The notes under the pieces were generated by a model that saw only the letters and a program-made list of their open reading frames with translations, did no database searches and had not been told where the DNA came from. A DNA stretch of 64,000 nt from Anniella stebbinsi (taxonomy: Eukaryota; Chordata; Lepidosauria; Squamata; Anniellidae): the NCBI GenBank assembly GCA_029215795.1, contig JARDYH010000001.1, forward strand, positions 295,808,654 to 295,872,653, given 5' to 3'. Both the position numbers and the translations under genes were made by a program. Every line of letters begins with the position of its first letter. The first letter of the stretch is position 1. This document shows, in pieces, positions 12,273-22,679 of this stretch.

Positions 12273-12795
12273 GAGTTGCCCTTCAAACTCAATGGCTCTC
12301 CTTCATCATCCATCTAGGAGATGATGAATCACTTCTGAACACTCCATGTGTTTTTATAACCTGCATTTTGCAGAATGTCCTTCCAATAGCTCAGCAAATA
12401 ACCACAGGATAAAAGATCAACTGGAATGCAAATTTCCACATCTGGAAACAGAATGTGATTAAGGTGATTTTAAAGTATGTTTATGTTTTCAGGAGTTTTA
12501 TATTATGCATGCTCTCTCTCTGAACTGCCATGTCTTAACTCCACCTTCTGAGTAGCAGAAAGAGAAAGAAAGACACAATTGGAAAGAAAGAACTGACAGG
12601 CAAAAGTCATCAGGTTTAAATAATACCTCTGACGGTAAATAAATCAAATGTGATCTGTGTTGTTGTTATTAAATAAGTAAAACTCAAGTATTTTATTTTA
12701 TTTAAAATATTGTTAGGTACCTTTAATCATAAAACCTTCTCAAGTTGGATTTCACAATAAAATTGGATCCAATAGTAAACCGGTGATGATAATTT
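12273..12795. other. Unassigned intergenic sequence
   Basis: No gene or repeat family recognised. AT-rich around 12640-12760. The 5' limit of the adjoining L1 remnant is not visible. Confidence 0.4.
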
Positions 12796-15245
12796 AAAAA
12801 AATCCATGGATGTGAGGGTCAATGTAGTTTGTTTACTTATGAATATGAATAATGGGAAATCCCAAGGTCCAGATGGGTTCCCAACTGAGTGGTATAAAAC
12901 CTTTTCTACTATTCTAGCTCCAAAACTTTATCAACTTTCCAAATATATATTTGAATTGGGTTCGCTTTCTTCATCATTAAATGATGCTTATGTTACAGTC
13001 ATCCCTAAAGCTGATAAGGACCATACTAACTGTTCTCATTACTGACCAATCTCACTAATAAACGTTGATATTAAAATATTAACAGCAATTTTAGCCGATA
13101 GATTAGTTGTGGATTTGATAGCTTTAAATAGAGAAAGAACTGACCAGGCAGCCATTGTCTCTTTGGATGCTGAGAAGGCCTTCAACAAAATTCATTGGAA
13201 ATTTATTCTTGCTACATTGAGTAATTTCGGTTTTCCAATGTAAGTGGGTTATAATTTTATATTCGACCCCAAGAGCAAGAGTTATGACTAATGGCTGGTT
13301 GTCAGCTTTTTGTCCGCTTGGGCGAGGTACTTGGTAAGGATGTCCACTTTCTCCATTAATATTTGATCTATGTTTGGAACCCCTGGCTTACGCAATTCGA
13401 CAGAATAGTTGTATTCACGGGTTTGTGCATGCTGACAGATTTTAAAATTATTATTTATGTTGATAATCTTTTATTGTTTATTTCTAAACTCCAGGCATCT
13501 ATTCCTGCTTAGATTAAATTGATTAATACTTTCAGTGATCTGTCTGGTTATTCAATTAATTGGTCAAAGTCTGAACTGATGCTGATTGGAGACAGCATGT
13601 TTCCTAGTGTGTTGGCTAATAGTCAATTTCAGTAGTGCCTTGATTTTATTACCTATCTGGAAATACTCATTCCCACAGATATATCTCAATTGATTAAAAT
13701 AAATCTGAATAAGATGATTAGTGAGATTTCAGGGGATATAGATACATGGGTACCATTAAAGTTGAGTTTGTGGGGTAAAGTCACCACACTTAAGATGAAT
13801 GTTATACCTCAAATTCTCTTTATTCCTTTATTAAGACCTGGGAAATATTTTCAACAACTTAATGCTTTGTTTTGTAAATTCTTCTGGGGTTCTTCCTCAC
13901 CTTGAATATTCTTGAAATGGATGCAGCTTCCAATCAAAGAAGGTGGGTTTGGTTTTCCAGACCTTGCTTTGTACCATCGGATCTATCTATTGGCTTGTAC
14001 TAAGTTTTGGTCTTTTCCAGTTCGCTCAGATTTGCCACCCTGGTCAGTTCTGGAATCCTTCTGGTTAGAACCTCTTCCCAAATGGATGGCACTCAGTTCT
14101 TGACATATTAGAATTTAAAAAAAAACTCTTACAATTTTGGCTGCTAGAGAGGTGTGGTGTATAGTATCATGTCAATTACAATTCAATCCAATCTCTCACG
14201 CAAAATTGAATTTATGGGGAAATCCAGATTTAAGAATTGGAAAGAAAACTTTCTTGTGGAAGACATGGACAGATGATTTTTACTTTGGATCAATTAATAG
14301 GCCCAGATGATGAGTTTTTGCCATTTTCTGATTTACGTGCTCAATATAATATACCTACTATGGCTGAATGGCAATACTTGCAATTGCAACACTTGCTGGA
14401 ATCTAGGGTTGGTCCGGACACTTTTACAGCTTCAGAGCATCCATTTTTGTTAGAAACACTTATATAGCAGCTGAACAGACATGTTGACTATGACCCAGAT
14501 ATACAAGCATTTAGTAGTAGTTAATAAATATGATATCCATGGTTTAAGACAGGATTGGAATAGAGAATTGGAGTGTCCTATTTTGCCTAATCAGTGACTT
14601 GTTGCCCCAGCCTCTGTACCTAAAGCTTCTATGGATCTTAGGCTACATCTTATTCAGCAAAAAAATCTTGTTCTGGGTTTATTGGACTCCACAACACCTT
14701 TTCAATAAGGGTCTGTCTGACTTGCATAACTGTTGGAAATGTAATGTACCAAATCCTTCTTTAATTCATATGTTTTGGTAATGCCCAATAGTTGCCCCCT
14801 TTTGGGAGGAGGTCATAATAAGGATAAACTTTGTACTGAGACAATCTTTAATATGGAAATATGTGCATGTCCTCCTACACTATCTACGGGATACTTAGAA
14901 ATTAACACAAGGTCTACGCAAATGGATTTTCAGAACCTTTATGGCAGCTGAAAGACTTATACTATCACGTTGGAAGGACAAATACCTCCCATAATGCAAT
15001 GGATTGAGGACTTAACAACACTATCAATATTTGAATGGGTGTTACATAGGTGCAACTTGTGAGTAGATACTTACATGGAAATGTGGTCTGCTTTTCTTAA
15101 AACCTATGCATAGCTCCCCCCCTTTTTTTTAAATGTATGGTATACCAGATGGAAAAAACGATGATAATCCTTATATATGTAATGTTTCTTTGTTTTTCTT
15201 TTCACAATGTATTTTTTTCTTTGTTCTGTTCTGTTAAAAAAAAAC
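12796..15245 (+). mobile_element. Decayed L1-type LINE, ORF2 remnant
   Basis: Broken plus-strand frames give, in order: NGKSQGPDGFPTEWYKTF near 12850; VTVIPKADKDHTNCSHY, a stop, then PISLINVDIKILTAILADRL near 12990-13110; SLDAEKAFNKIHW near 13160; a degraded catalytic box read as IIYVDNLLLF near 13449-13478, where (F/Y)ADD is expected; WVPLKLSLWGKVTTLKMNV near 13750; and GGFGFPDLALYHRIYLLA near 13945. That is the L1 reverse transcriptase and its C-terminal region in order. No apurinic endonuclease domain is seen, so the copy is 5'-truncated. A T-rich 3' UTR ends in an A-run at 15236-15243. Many stops, plus loss of the second catalytic aspartate, show it is inactive. Confidence 0.85.
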
Positions 15246-16134
15246 TTGTGCTGTGCTGTTTCCTCACAGTCATTGAACTTAAAGGGGTGCTCTTGGTAGG
15301 TTGGTGGAACAGATCTGCCTCTCTTTGTTGCAGGGAGGCATTTTACCCTCTTCTCTCTCGATCTCAGGCACGGAAAGTTCTTCCTTGGCAAATTCATAGT
15401 GCAATGCCAGCTTTACATACTGCCAATTTCACTCCATTGGGATTTATTCCAGCTTTTCTCTGATCTATTTTAAAATGGAATAAAGGGGGGAAACAGCGGG
15501 AGATGTCCTGGCTGTTGCCAACTTCGTCAACAGGACCCAAGAACTTCCGTGAGTGGCCAGTCACAAGCATGTTTTATTTTGCTTGTGCGAAGAAGCTCTC
15601 ACTTTCTAAGAGGAAGTTTCATTCAACCCACTCTCTGTTGTACATGACAGATGTCGGTGCCCTGCAAAGTTCATCTTTCTGGTAACCCTCGGAATAAGAA
15701 CTGAGTGTTATTATTTCCTCTAACAGCAAACTGAGGTAGGTAAGTGGCTGTCAATTTGGAAGAAAAATGATGACACATCGAAATAAGTTAATGGTTTACA
15801 TATTTGGGAAAACTCCCTAGATATGCAGAAATATTTAAGTTTGTAAGTTAAGAGAAATATATGGAATGGCCTGACAAAGACCCGTGAGAATGCAGGATGT
15901 ATGGAATTTTGACGTGGCAATTGCAGGTGGGGAAATGAAACTGCAAGTAGAAATGGTAGAAGATTTAATTGCCCTTGGGCTTGTGAGAGCCCATGCTGCG
16001 AGGTTTAAAAGCTCCCTCTATATAAGGATGTTTCCAGAGGAAAGAAACGAAAAAGCACCTTTTATCTTACTCACTCTGCAGAACCAGCCAGCCCTGAACC
16101 TGAGTCCTCTAGTATAATGGCACAGCAGAAGAAG
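15246..16134. other. Unassigned intergenic sequence
   Basis: Mixed sequence with short ORFs up to about 108 codons on both strands and no recognisable domain. It ends at the left duplication of the large hAT-like element. Confidence 0.4.
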
Positions 16135-16142
16135 GTACATTG
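16135..16142. repeat. Target site duplication gtacattg (left)
   Basis: Identical to 19316-19323 on the far side of the element. An 8-bp perfect duplication is the hAT signature. Confidence 0.9.
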
Positions 16143-16290
16143 TAGGGGTGTGCATCGGATCGGATCCGATCCACGATCCGAATCCGATCCGACCCAAAAT
16201 CGGGAAAATCCGATCCGATCCGATCCGATCCGACCAACCTCCGATCCGATCCGATCCGATCCGATGAGGTCCGATCCGGATCGGACGCCA
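16143..16290. repeat. Left subterminal gatccg array
   Basis: Runs of gatccgatccgatcc separated by short spacers follow the terminal repeat directly. The right end has the matching inverse array. In known hAT elements short subterminal repeats are transposase binding sites; that role here is inferred. Confidence 0.7.
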
Positions 16291-16339
16291 TTTTGAATGC
16301 TTTTTCCCATAGCCAAGTATTGTTTTACAAAAACGCCTA

Positions 16340-17088
16340 TAACTTTTTCATTTTTAAAGATAGAAGGATGAAACTTGGGGACATTGTAGACTGGTTAGGG
16401 ATAGTTATCTGTGAGAAATTTCAGAAAGATTGGTGCATGCGTTTTGTGGCAATTAATTTTTTAATAAATACCCAGGAATGCTTATAACTTTGTCATTTTT
16501 AAAGTTACAAACATGAAACTTTGCCACATTGTAGGAGGTACCTTGGGACCTATGTGTGTGAAATTTCAGAAACATAGGTGCTTGCCTTGTGTGGCAATTA
16601 ATTTTAGAAAAATGGGTAGTAGTGGGGTAAATACAGTTACGCCTCCCATTTTTTTATTTTTTAAGATACAAACAGGAAACTTGGGCACATTACAGATACC
16701 ACTTGCCTTGATATGTGAGTGAAATTTCAGAAACATTGGAGCTTGCCTTGTGTGGCAATTAAGTTTTGAAACAATGAGGAAAGAAACACCTATAACTTTG
16801 TCATTTTTAAAGTTACACACATGAAACTTTGCCACATTGTAGGTGGTACCTTGGGACCTATGTGTGTAAAATTTCAGAAACATAGGTGCTTGCCTTGTGT
16901 GGCAATTAATTTTAGAAAAATGGGTAGTAGTGGGGTAAATACAGTTACGCCTCCCATTTTTTTAGTTTTGAAGATACAAACAGGAAACTTGGGCACATTA
17001 CAGGGAACACTTCACTTGATATGTGTGTAAAATTTCAGAAACATTGGTGCTTGCCTGGTGTGGCAATTAATTTTTGAAACAATGAGGG
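16340..17088. repeat. Left-arm tandem array of ~150-bp units, part 1
   Basis: About five units starting near 16340, 16490, 16650, 16793 and 16955. Each runs from cctataactttgtcattttt through gaaacttt(g/gg) and gaaatttcagaaacat to tggcaattaattttt. Neighbouring units differ, while units 2 and 4 are nearly identical, suggesting amplification in blocks of two. Confidence 0.8.
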
Positions 17089-17199
17089 ATTCATTGGACA
17101 GCACTTGCCCATAAGGATTCATTGGACAGTACTTTCCCATAGGGAATCATTGCATTGCACTTTCCCATAGGGAATCATTGCATTGCACTTTCCCACTGA
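17088..17199. repeat. Four 28-bp tandem units, left arm only
   Basis: Units at 17088, 17116, 17144 and 17172 each begin gattcattg or gaatcattg and contain ttcccatagg or a close variant. The right arm has no counterpart, so the insertion or expansion happened after the inverted repeat formed, or the right copy was lost. Confidence 0.85.
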
Positions 17200-17820
17200 G
17201 AAATACAGTTATGCCTCCCACATTTTTATTTTTGAAGATACAAACAGGAAACTTGGGCACATTGTAGACTGGTTAGGGATAGTTATCTGTGAGAAATTTC
17301 AGAAAGATTGGTGCATGCGTTTTGTGGCAATTAATTTTTTAATAAATACCCAGGAATGCCTATAACTTTGTCATTTTTAAAGTTACACACATGAAACTTT
17401 GCCACATTGTAGGAGGTACCTTGGGACCTATGTGTGCTAAATTTCAAAAACGTAGGTGCTTGCCTTGTATGGCAATTAATTTTAGAAAAATGGGTAGTAG
17501 TGGGGTAAATACAGTTACGCCTCCCATTTTTTTATTTTTTAAGATACAAACAGGAAACATGGGCACATTACAGGGAACACTTCACTTGATAGGTGTGTAA
17601 AATTTCCGAAAGCTGGGTCCAGGCATGTGGTGGCAATTAATTTTTGAAACAATGAGGAAAGAAACGCCTATAACTTTTTTATTTTAAAAGTTAGAAGTCT
17701 GAACATTGCTCACTTTGTAGATGGGTTAGGGGTAGATATGTGTCAGAAATTTCAGAATGATAGGTCCAGGCATTTGATGGCTATGGAATTTTTAGATTAA
17801 ATGTTTCAAAAAATGTTCCA
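17200..17820. repeat. Left-arm tandem array of ~150-bp units, part 2
   Basis: Four more units from near 17215, 17360, 17520 and 17665. The first repeats the gactggttagggatagtt variant seen in the outermost unit, consistent with block duplication. The last has the agatgggttaggggtaga variant that is mirrored near 18160 in the right arm. Confidence 0.75.
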
Positions 17821-18075
17821 CAGAGGCCAGGTCTTCCTTTCCTCCCCCTCCCGCTTCCCGCGAAGAAAAGGAAACACTGTCTCGTCTCGATCCCTTTGAT
17901 CCTTGCTAGTATCCATTACAGGGCTCGTGTCTGCTTTCCTACTTTCACTTTTTTACTCAAGCAGACACGAGCCCTGTAATGGATACTAGCAAGGATCAAA
18001 GGGATCGAGACGAGAAAGTGTTTCCTTTTCTTCGCGGGAAGCGGGAGGGGGAGGAAAGGAAGACCTGGCCTCTGT
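17821..18075. repeat. Central hairpin of the giant inverted repeat
   Basis: The left stem runs from cagaggccaggtcttcc to gagcccgtgtctgc-like sequence ending about 17932. The right stem begins gcagacacgagccctg near 17961 and returns through to ggcctctg at about 18075. The stem is ~110 bp and almost perfect, with a loop of about 26 bp. It is less AT-rich than the arms. Confidence 0.85.
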
Positions 18076-18079
18076 AGAA

Positions 18080-19175
18080 ATTTTTTTGAAACATGTAATT
18101 TAAAAATTCCATAGCCATCAAATGCCTGGACCTATCATTCTGAAATTTCTGACACATATCTACCCCTAACCCATCTACAAAGTGAGCAATGTTCAGACTT
18201 CTAACTTTTAAAATAAAAAAGTTATAGGCGTTTCTTTCCTCATTGTTTCAAAAATTAATTGCCACCACATGCCTGGACCCAGCTGTCTGAAATTTTACAC
18301 ACCTATCAAGTGAAGTGTTCCCTGTAATGTGCCCATGTTTCCTGTTTGTATCTTAAAAAATAAAAAAATGGGAGGCGTAACTGTATTTACCCCACTACTA
18401 CCCATTTTTCTAAAATTAATTGCCATACAAGGCAAGCACCTACGTTTTTGAAATTTCACACACATAGGTCCCAAGGTACCACCTACAATGTGGCAAAGTT
18501 TCATGTGTGTAACTTTACAAATGACAAAGTTATAGGCATTCCTGGGTATTTATTAAAAAATTAATTGCCACACAAGGCAAGCACCTACGTTTCCGAAATT
18601 TCATACACATGGGTCCCAAGGTACCACCTACAATGTGGCAAAGTTTCATGTGTGTAACTTTAAAAATGACAAAGTTATAGGTGTTTCTTTCCTCATTGTT
18701 TCAAAAATTAATTGCCACACAAGGAAAGCTCCAATGTTTCTGAAATTTCACTCACATATCAAGGCAAGTGGTCCCTGTAATGTGCCCAAGTTTCCTGTTT
18801 GTATCTTAAAAAATAAAAAAATGGGAGGCGTAACTGTATTTACCCCACTACTACCTATTTTTCTAAAATTAATTGCCACACAAGGCAAGCACCTATGTTT
18901 CTGAAATTTCACACACATAGGTCCCAAGGTACCTCCTACAATGTGGCAAAGTTTCATGTTTGTAACTTTAAAAATGACAAAGTTATAAGCATTCCTGGGT
19001 ATTTATTAAAAAATTAATTGCCACAAAACGCATGCACCAATCTTTCTGAAATTTCTCACAGATAACTATCCCTAACCAGTCTACAATGTCCCCAAGTTTC
19101 ATCCTTCTATCTTTAAAAATGAAAAAGTTATAGGCGTTTTTGTAAAACAATACTTGGCTATGGGAAAAAGCATTC
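18080..19175. repeat. Right-arm inverted tandem array of ~150-bp units
   Basis: About seven units, the inverse complement of the left-arm units, ending at tatgggaaaaagcattcaa near 19160. The arm is shorter than the left one by about two units and the 28-bp array. Confidence 0.8.
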
Positions 19176-19323
19176 AAAATGGCGTCCGATCCGGATCGGA
19201 CATCTGGTCCGATCCGATCCGACCAGCCTCCGATCCGATCCGATCCGATCCGACCCCCCAGGTCCGATTCCGATCCGCTATCCGATCCGATCCGGGGGGT
19301 CAGTGCACATCCCTAGTACATTG

Positions 19324-20394
19324 AGAGGTCATTGTTCCTTTCACCTTTCCAGAAACTCCCTGCCCCCACCTTCCAGGAGGCCTGAAGTTAGAACAGCACT
19401 ATAAGGCTCTTTTTCTAGGCTGTCTGGAGCCCTGACTAGAAGTGCTCCTCTTAGGGGATGGAGATGTACCACAATGCTACAGATTCAACTTCTTCTGTGT
19501 AAGAATTCGACCACAATAATGGGAAAGGAAAACCAATCTATGAGTCAAGGCTTCTGTGCTAGATGGGGAGTCATTAACAAGCATTTCTCCAGTATGGTGT
19601 CATGCAAAAGGTACTGGCTTAGTAGTGCGCAACATTTTAACATGGCTTTGTGAGTAGCGAGTTTACAGTAAGATATACTGTATCACATGCTTGTTGTCAG
19701 TCATCCAAGGTTTTAATTTTCAACTTTCTCAAGAAACACGAAGCAAAGGGGGGAAATGTTTTTAAAATCCTCTGGCTAGTTTTAGTGCTTTGTCCAGAGA
19801 CATGGGAATGAAATCTCAAGCAGCCTGTCCATGATTAAGAATGCTTCCATGTATCTCCACCTGCTGGTTGGCATTTCATTAATTTCAGTCATCTCGAGGG
19901 ATGATAACCATGGCTGTTCTGAAGCAAAGCACTTGTGTGGGAAACAAAGATCTGCTGAATACAGAAGGGCTGCAATTCTAGTGTGAGAGATAGCGCTCTA
20001 GTTCACCCAGCAGAGGAACATAAAGGCAGTGGACTCTGCTTATAATAGCTAGGGTAAAGGTGGACGACCAAATATACTGAAGAAAAAACCCAAAGCCGAA
20101 CCGAATCCTTGCAATGTATTCCTTATTGTTATATTAGACTTCTCAAACAAACATTGGGATACACTGCAGCATGCCATCCTAATTTCCAGCTTCCAAAGAG
20201 CTGTGCCTGTGGTTAGTACCTACTGCCTTTTCCTAACTATTTTAAAGCAGCTTTTAAGGTCCTTTCCATAGAAAAGTTTCTTTCTGTGCAGTGAAGATGC
20301 GAGAGAAACGAACCTTTTCCGCACAGAGCAAAGCAGTTTGATTTATGGATCCGGCTGCCTTATAACAGAATGTATACTAGCTTCAGTTAAGCTG
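19324..20394. other. Unassigned intergenic sequence
   Basis: No gene, RNA or named repeat recognised. It begins with the right-hand flank of the hAT-like element. Confidence 0.4.
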
Positions 20395-20480
20395 CCATCC
20401 TATATTCACACTTAACAGGAGTAAGTCCTATTGAATGTAATTGGACTTACTTCTTAGTAGACATATACAGGCCTGCATTT
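20395..20480. repeat. Short foldback repeat copy (aggagtaagtcc family)
   Basis: It contains gccatcctatattcacac, aggagtaagtcctattga and, inverted, ttggacttacttcttagtag. Same family as 12177-12272. Confidence 0.55.
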
Positions 20481-20636
20481 TTGAGACAGAATTGCATTCA
20501 TGTGTCTGCATCAAATTTTGCAGCAATACTTGTTGCTAATACTCATTTTTCAAAACCAATCCCTTTGTTCCATCTTGCTTGATAAGCATTAACAGAAGTA
20601 TCCATATCCATAATCAGTTTGTAACTTCTGCTTAAT

Positions 20637-20805
20637 TAGGGTGACCATATGGAAAGAAGGACGGGGCTCCTGTATCTTTAACAGTTGACTAGAAAAGGGA
20701 ATTTCAGCAGGTGTCATTTGTATGCATGCAGCACCTGGTGAAATTCCTTCTTCAAAACAGTTAAAGCTGCAGGAGCCCTGCCCTCTTTTGTATCTGATCA
20801 CTCTA
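20637..20805. mobile_element. gtgacc-type MITE
   Basis: The ends are tagggtgaccatatgg and a decayed gtatctgatcactcta. The arms ggctcctgtatctttaac with gaaaagggaatttcagc are mirrored by ggtgaaattccttcttc with agctgcaggagccctg. The ~170-bp foldback has no coding capacity. It gives the empty-site sequence (ggtgtcatttgtatgcatgc) for the hAT-like insertion at 22312. Confidence 0.75.
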
Positions 20806-21687
20806 GCTATACTATAGTGGAGACCTGCCAGGAATCTGTGTAAGCAGCTTCCATGGCCTTCTCCCCTCCCTCCTCCTGGTACTGCCTCTGTTTCTTCATC
20901 TCTGCTCCATTACCAAGAGTGGAGATATAACCGGTGTGGAGAGAACCACGCTGGCTACCAGGGAGAGGGGCAGGAGCAGGGATCATGGTTTCTGAGCTCC
21001 GAGGTCAGAGCCCTGGTTCCAACCTCTGATCCCAGAAGCCAAACAATCCATGTCCCCCCCAGGCACAGCCTAAGGGGGATAGGATTGCTCCCTAAAATTG
21101 CCACAGAATGAAACCAAAGCAACACTAACAGCAGATCACAACAGCAGTGCAAGGATCTGAAAAGCACTAACAGGTTTTTAAAACAGAGAGCCTAAAAACA
21201 ATGTCCACCTCTTATGTTGGACAAACAGAATGTAACAGGAGTGTACAAGGATGCATGGGAAGCTATACAAATGGAGGCTGAACTGTAGCACTTGCCATTG
21301 GATAAACAAGACAGACTTGGGCTGGGGGTCTCCCAGTAATAGGAAACTGTGGGATTCTCATAAAAACAAAGGTGATATGCAAAGATAAAATCTCCTCCTC
21401 TCTCGAACATTGATAGCCAGAGACATGACTAATACAGAGGAAGTACCAGTTGAGGAAAACAGACTTCAGTTCCTCTCTATCTAATGGGGCAGAAAGGCAG
21501 CGTACAAATGGAAAAAATCATAATTGTAAGAGTTGCTGGCAAAGGTAAGCTTGCTAATGATAGAGCAAAGATTAATAGCACTGCAAGGTGGTGGGGTATG
21601 AATAACTGTTGTTCATTTGACTAACTCCTCTGGATGTCAGGCTGAAGCATCCATAGGACCTGTTTTTTGTAGGGCTGGCCCAAGAGA
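20806..21687. other. Unassigned intergenic sequence
   Basis: No gene or repeat family recognised; ORFs are short and lack domains. Confidence 0.4.
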
Positions 21688-21895
21688 GCTAGTGTGGTGT
21701 AATGGTTAAAGTGTTGGACTGGGACTTCGGAGATCCCACTTGGATATGAAGCTCACTGGACCAGTTGCTGACTCTCAACCTAACCTACCTCACAGGGTTG
21801 TTGTGAGGGTAAGACAGTGAGAAGGAGGATCATGTACACTGCCTTGGGCTCTTTGGAGGAAAAAAATAGGATATAACTGTAACAAACAAGTAAAT
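21688..21895 (+). mobile_element. CORE-SINE (MIR-type), full length
   Basis: The tRNA-derived head reads tagtgtggtgtaatggttaa with gttggactgggac. The core reads caacctaacctacctcac and agggttgttgtgagg, which matches the conserved CORE/MIR segment. The 3' part reads tgccttgggctctttgga and aggatataactgtaac, like an L2-type LINE tail, consistent with mobilisation by L2. A GG-rich Harbinger-like MITE follows directly. Confidence 0.8.
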
Positions 21896-21897
21896 GG

Positions 21898-22061
21898 GCC
21901 TGTTCAGACAACGCACAGTTTAAACGTGGTGGTTATGTAGCCACCATGGTTAGGACTGGTTCACACAACATGCTAAGTCATGCTTCACACGACACACTAA
22001 GCCATAATGTTTAGCTCAAAATGCTTAACCACCATGGCTTAACGTGTCGTCTGAACAGGCT
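21898..22061. mobile_element. Harbinger-like MITE (cctgttcagacaac termini)
   Basis: The ends are gggcctgttcagacaac and gtcgtctgaacaggc, inverse complements. The interior has taaaccac-type arms in both orientations (ggtggttatgtagccacc, aaccaccatggcttaac). The target duplication is unclear. The resemblance of gacaac/gtgtcgtc to the termini of the element at 52767 suggests a related superfamily. Confidence 0.65.
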
Positions 22062-22303
22062 CGTTGTGCATAGTACCAGCAAAGTTATCTTGGCATCTGA
22101 GGCAGAAAATCCCTCCCTAACCTTGGCAGTAAAACAACAACTAGTAGTAATAAATTAAATAAATGGCCACTTGCTAGCCTTTCATGACAACCAGAATTAG
22201 CTGCAGGAGGCAGCTACCTCACTATGCTAGGGTGACCATATGGAAAGGAGGACAGGGCTCCTATACCTTTAACAGTTGTCTAGAAAAGGGAATTTCAGCA
22301 AGT

Positions 22304-22311
22304 GTCATTTG
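22304..22311. repeat. Target site duplication gtcatttg (left)
   Basis: Identical to 24119-24126. The intact MITE at 20637-20805 holds this 8-mer once, confirming a true duplication. Confidence 0.93.
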
Positions 22312-22457
22312 TAGGGGTGTGCACGGACCCCCCGGATCGGATCGGGACCCGGATCGGGACCTCCAATTTTGTCCCGGACCGGTTCGGACAAAATCGGAGG
22401 CCCCCCGGACCGGATCGAGTCCGATCCCGACCCAAAAATCGTACATTTTTGGATCGG

Positions 22458-22518
22458 CCGCCATTTTTTTCCCCATAGACTTGCATTGCAATGCAAGTCT
22501 ATGAGGAAAAAATGGCGG
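22458..22518. repeat. Near-perfect loopless palindrome
   Basis: gccgccattttttt and ccatagacttgcattg on the left are mirrored by caatgcaagtctatg and aaaaaatggcggc on the right, with essentially no loop. The gccatttt...cccatag box also occurs just inside the termini of the 16143-19315 element. Confidence 0.85.
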
Positions 22519-22679
22519 CGGGTGGGTAAGGGGGGGCCTAACTCCCTCCCCCCCCGGGGCCGTCCGCTGTGGACGGCCCCGGCAGGTAAACCCCCTCCCC
22601 CGCGCTCCCTACCCCCCCTGGGGCCGCCCGCTTCCATCCGCTGGCGCCCGCGGGCGCCAGCAGATAGAAGCGGACGGCT

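Larger units (their letters stand above)
16143..19315. mobile_element. hAT-like giant inverted-repeat element (gtgtgca termini)
   Basis: The ends are taggggtgtgcatc and gtgcacatcccta, inverse complements, flanked by perfect 8-bp duplications. Inside each end is an array of ccgatccgat-type repeats (16160-16290 and 19180-19300), then a shared ttttcccatag box. The remainder is two long opposed arms (about 16290-17930 and 17960-19180) meeting at a central hairpin. Each arm is a tandem array of ~150-bp AT-rich units with the core atgaaact(t)tg...cacatt...gaaatttcagaaa, about nine on the left and seven on the right. No transposase is present, so it must have moved in trans. Short ORFs in the arms repeat with the units and are not genes. 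Confidence 0.85.

Noticed and set aside
16293..19177. Repeated ~60-90-codon ORFs reading MKLCHIVGGTLGPMC-like sequence
   Set aside because: The similarity comes from the tandem DNA units, and the same peptide appears on both strands because of the inverted repeat. No longer protein can be assembled.
21688..21760. Functional tRNA gene
   Set aside because: The A- and B-box-like sequence belongs to the head of a CORE-SINE, and the cloverleaf cannot be completed.
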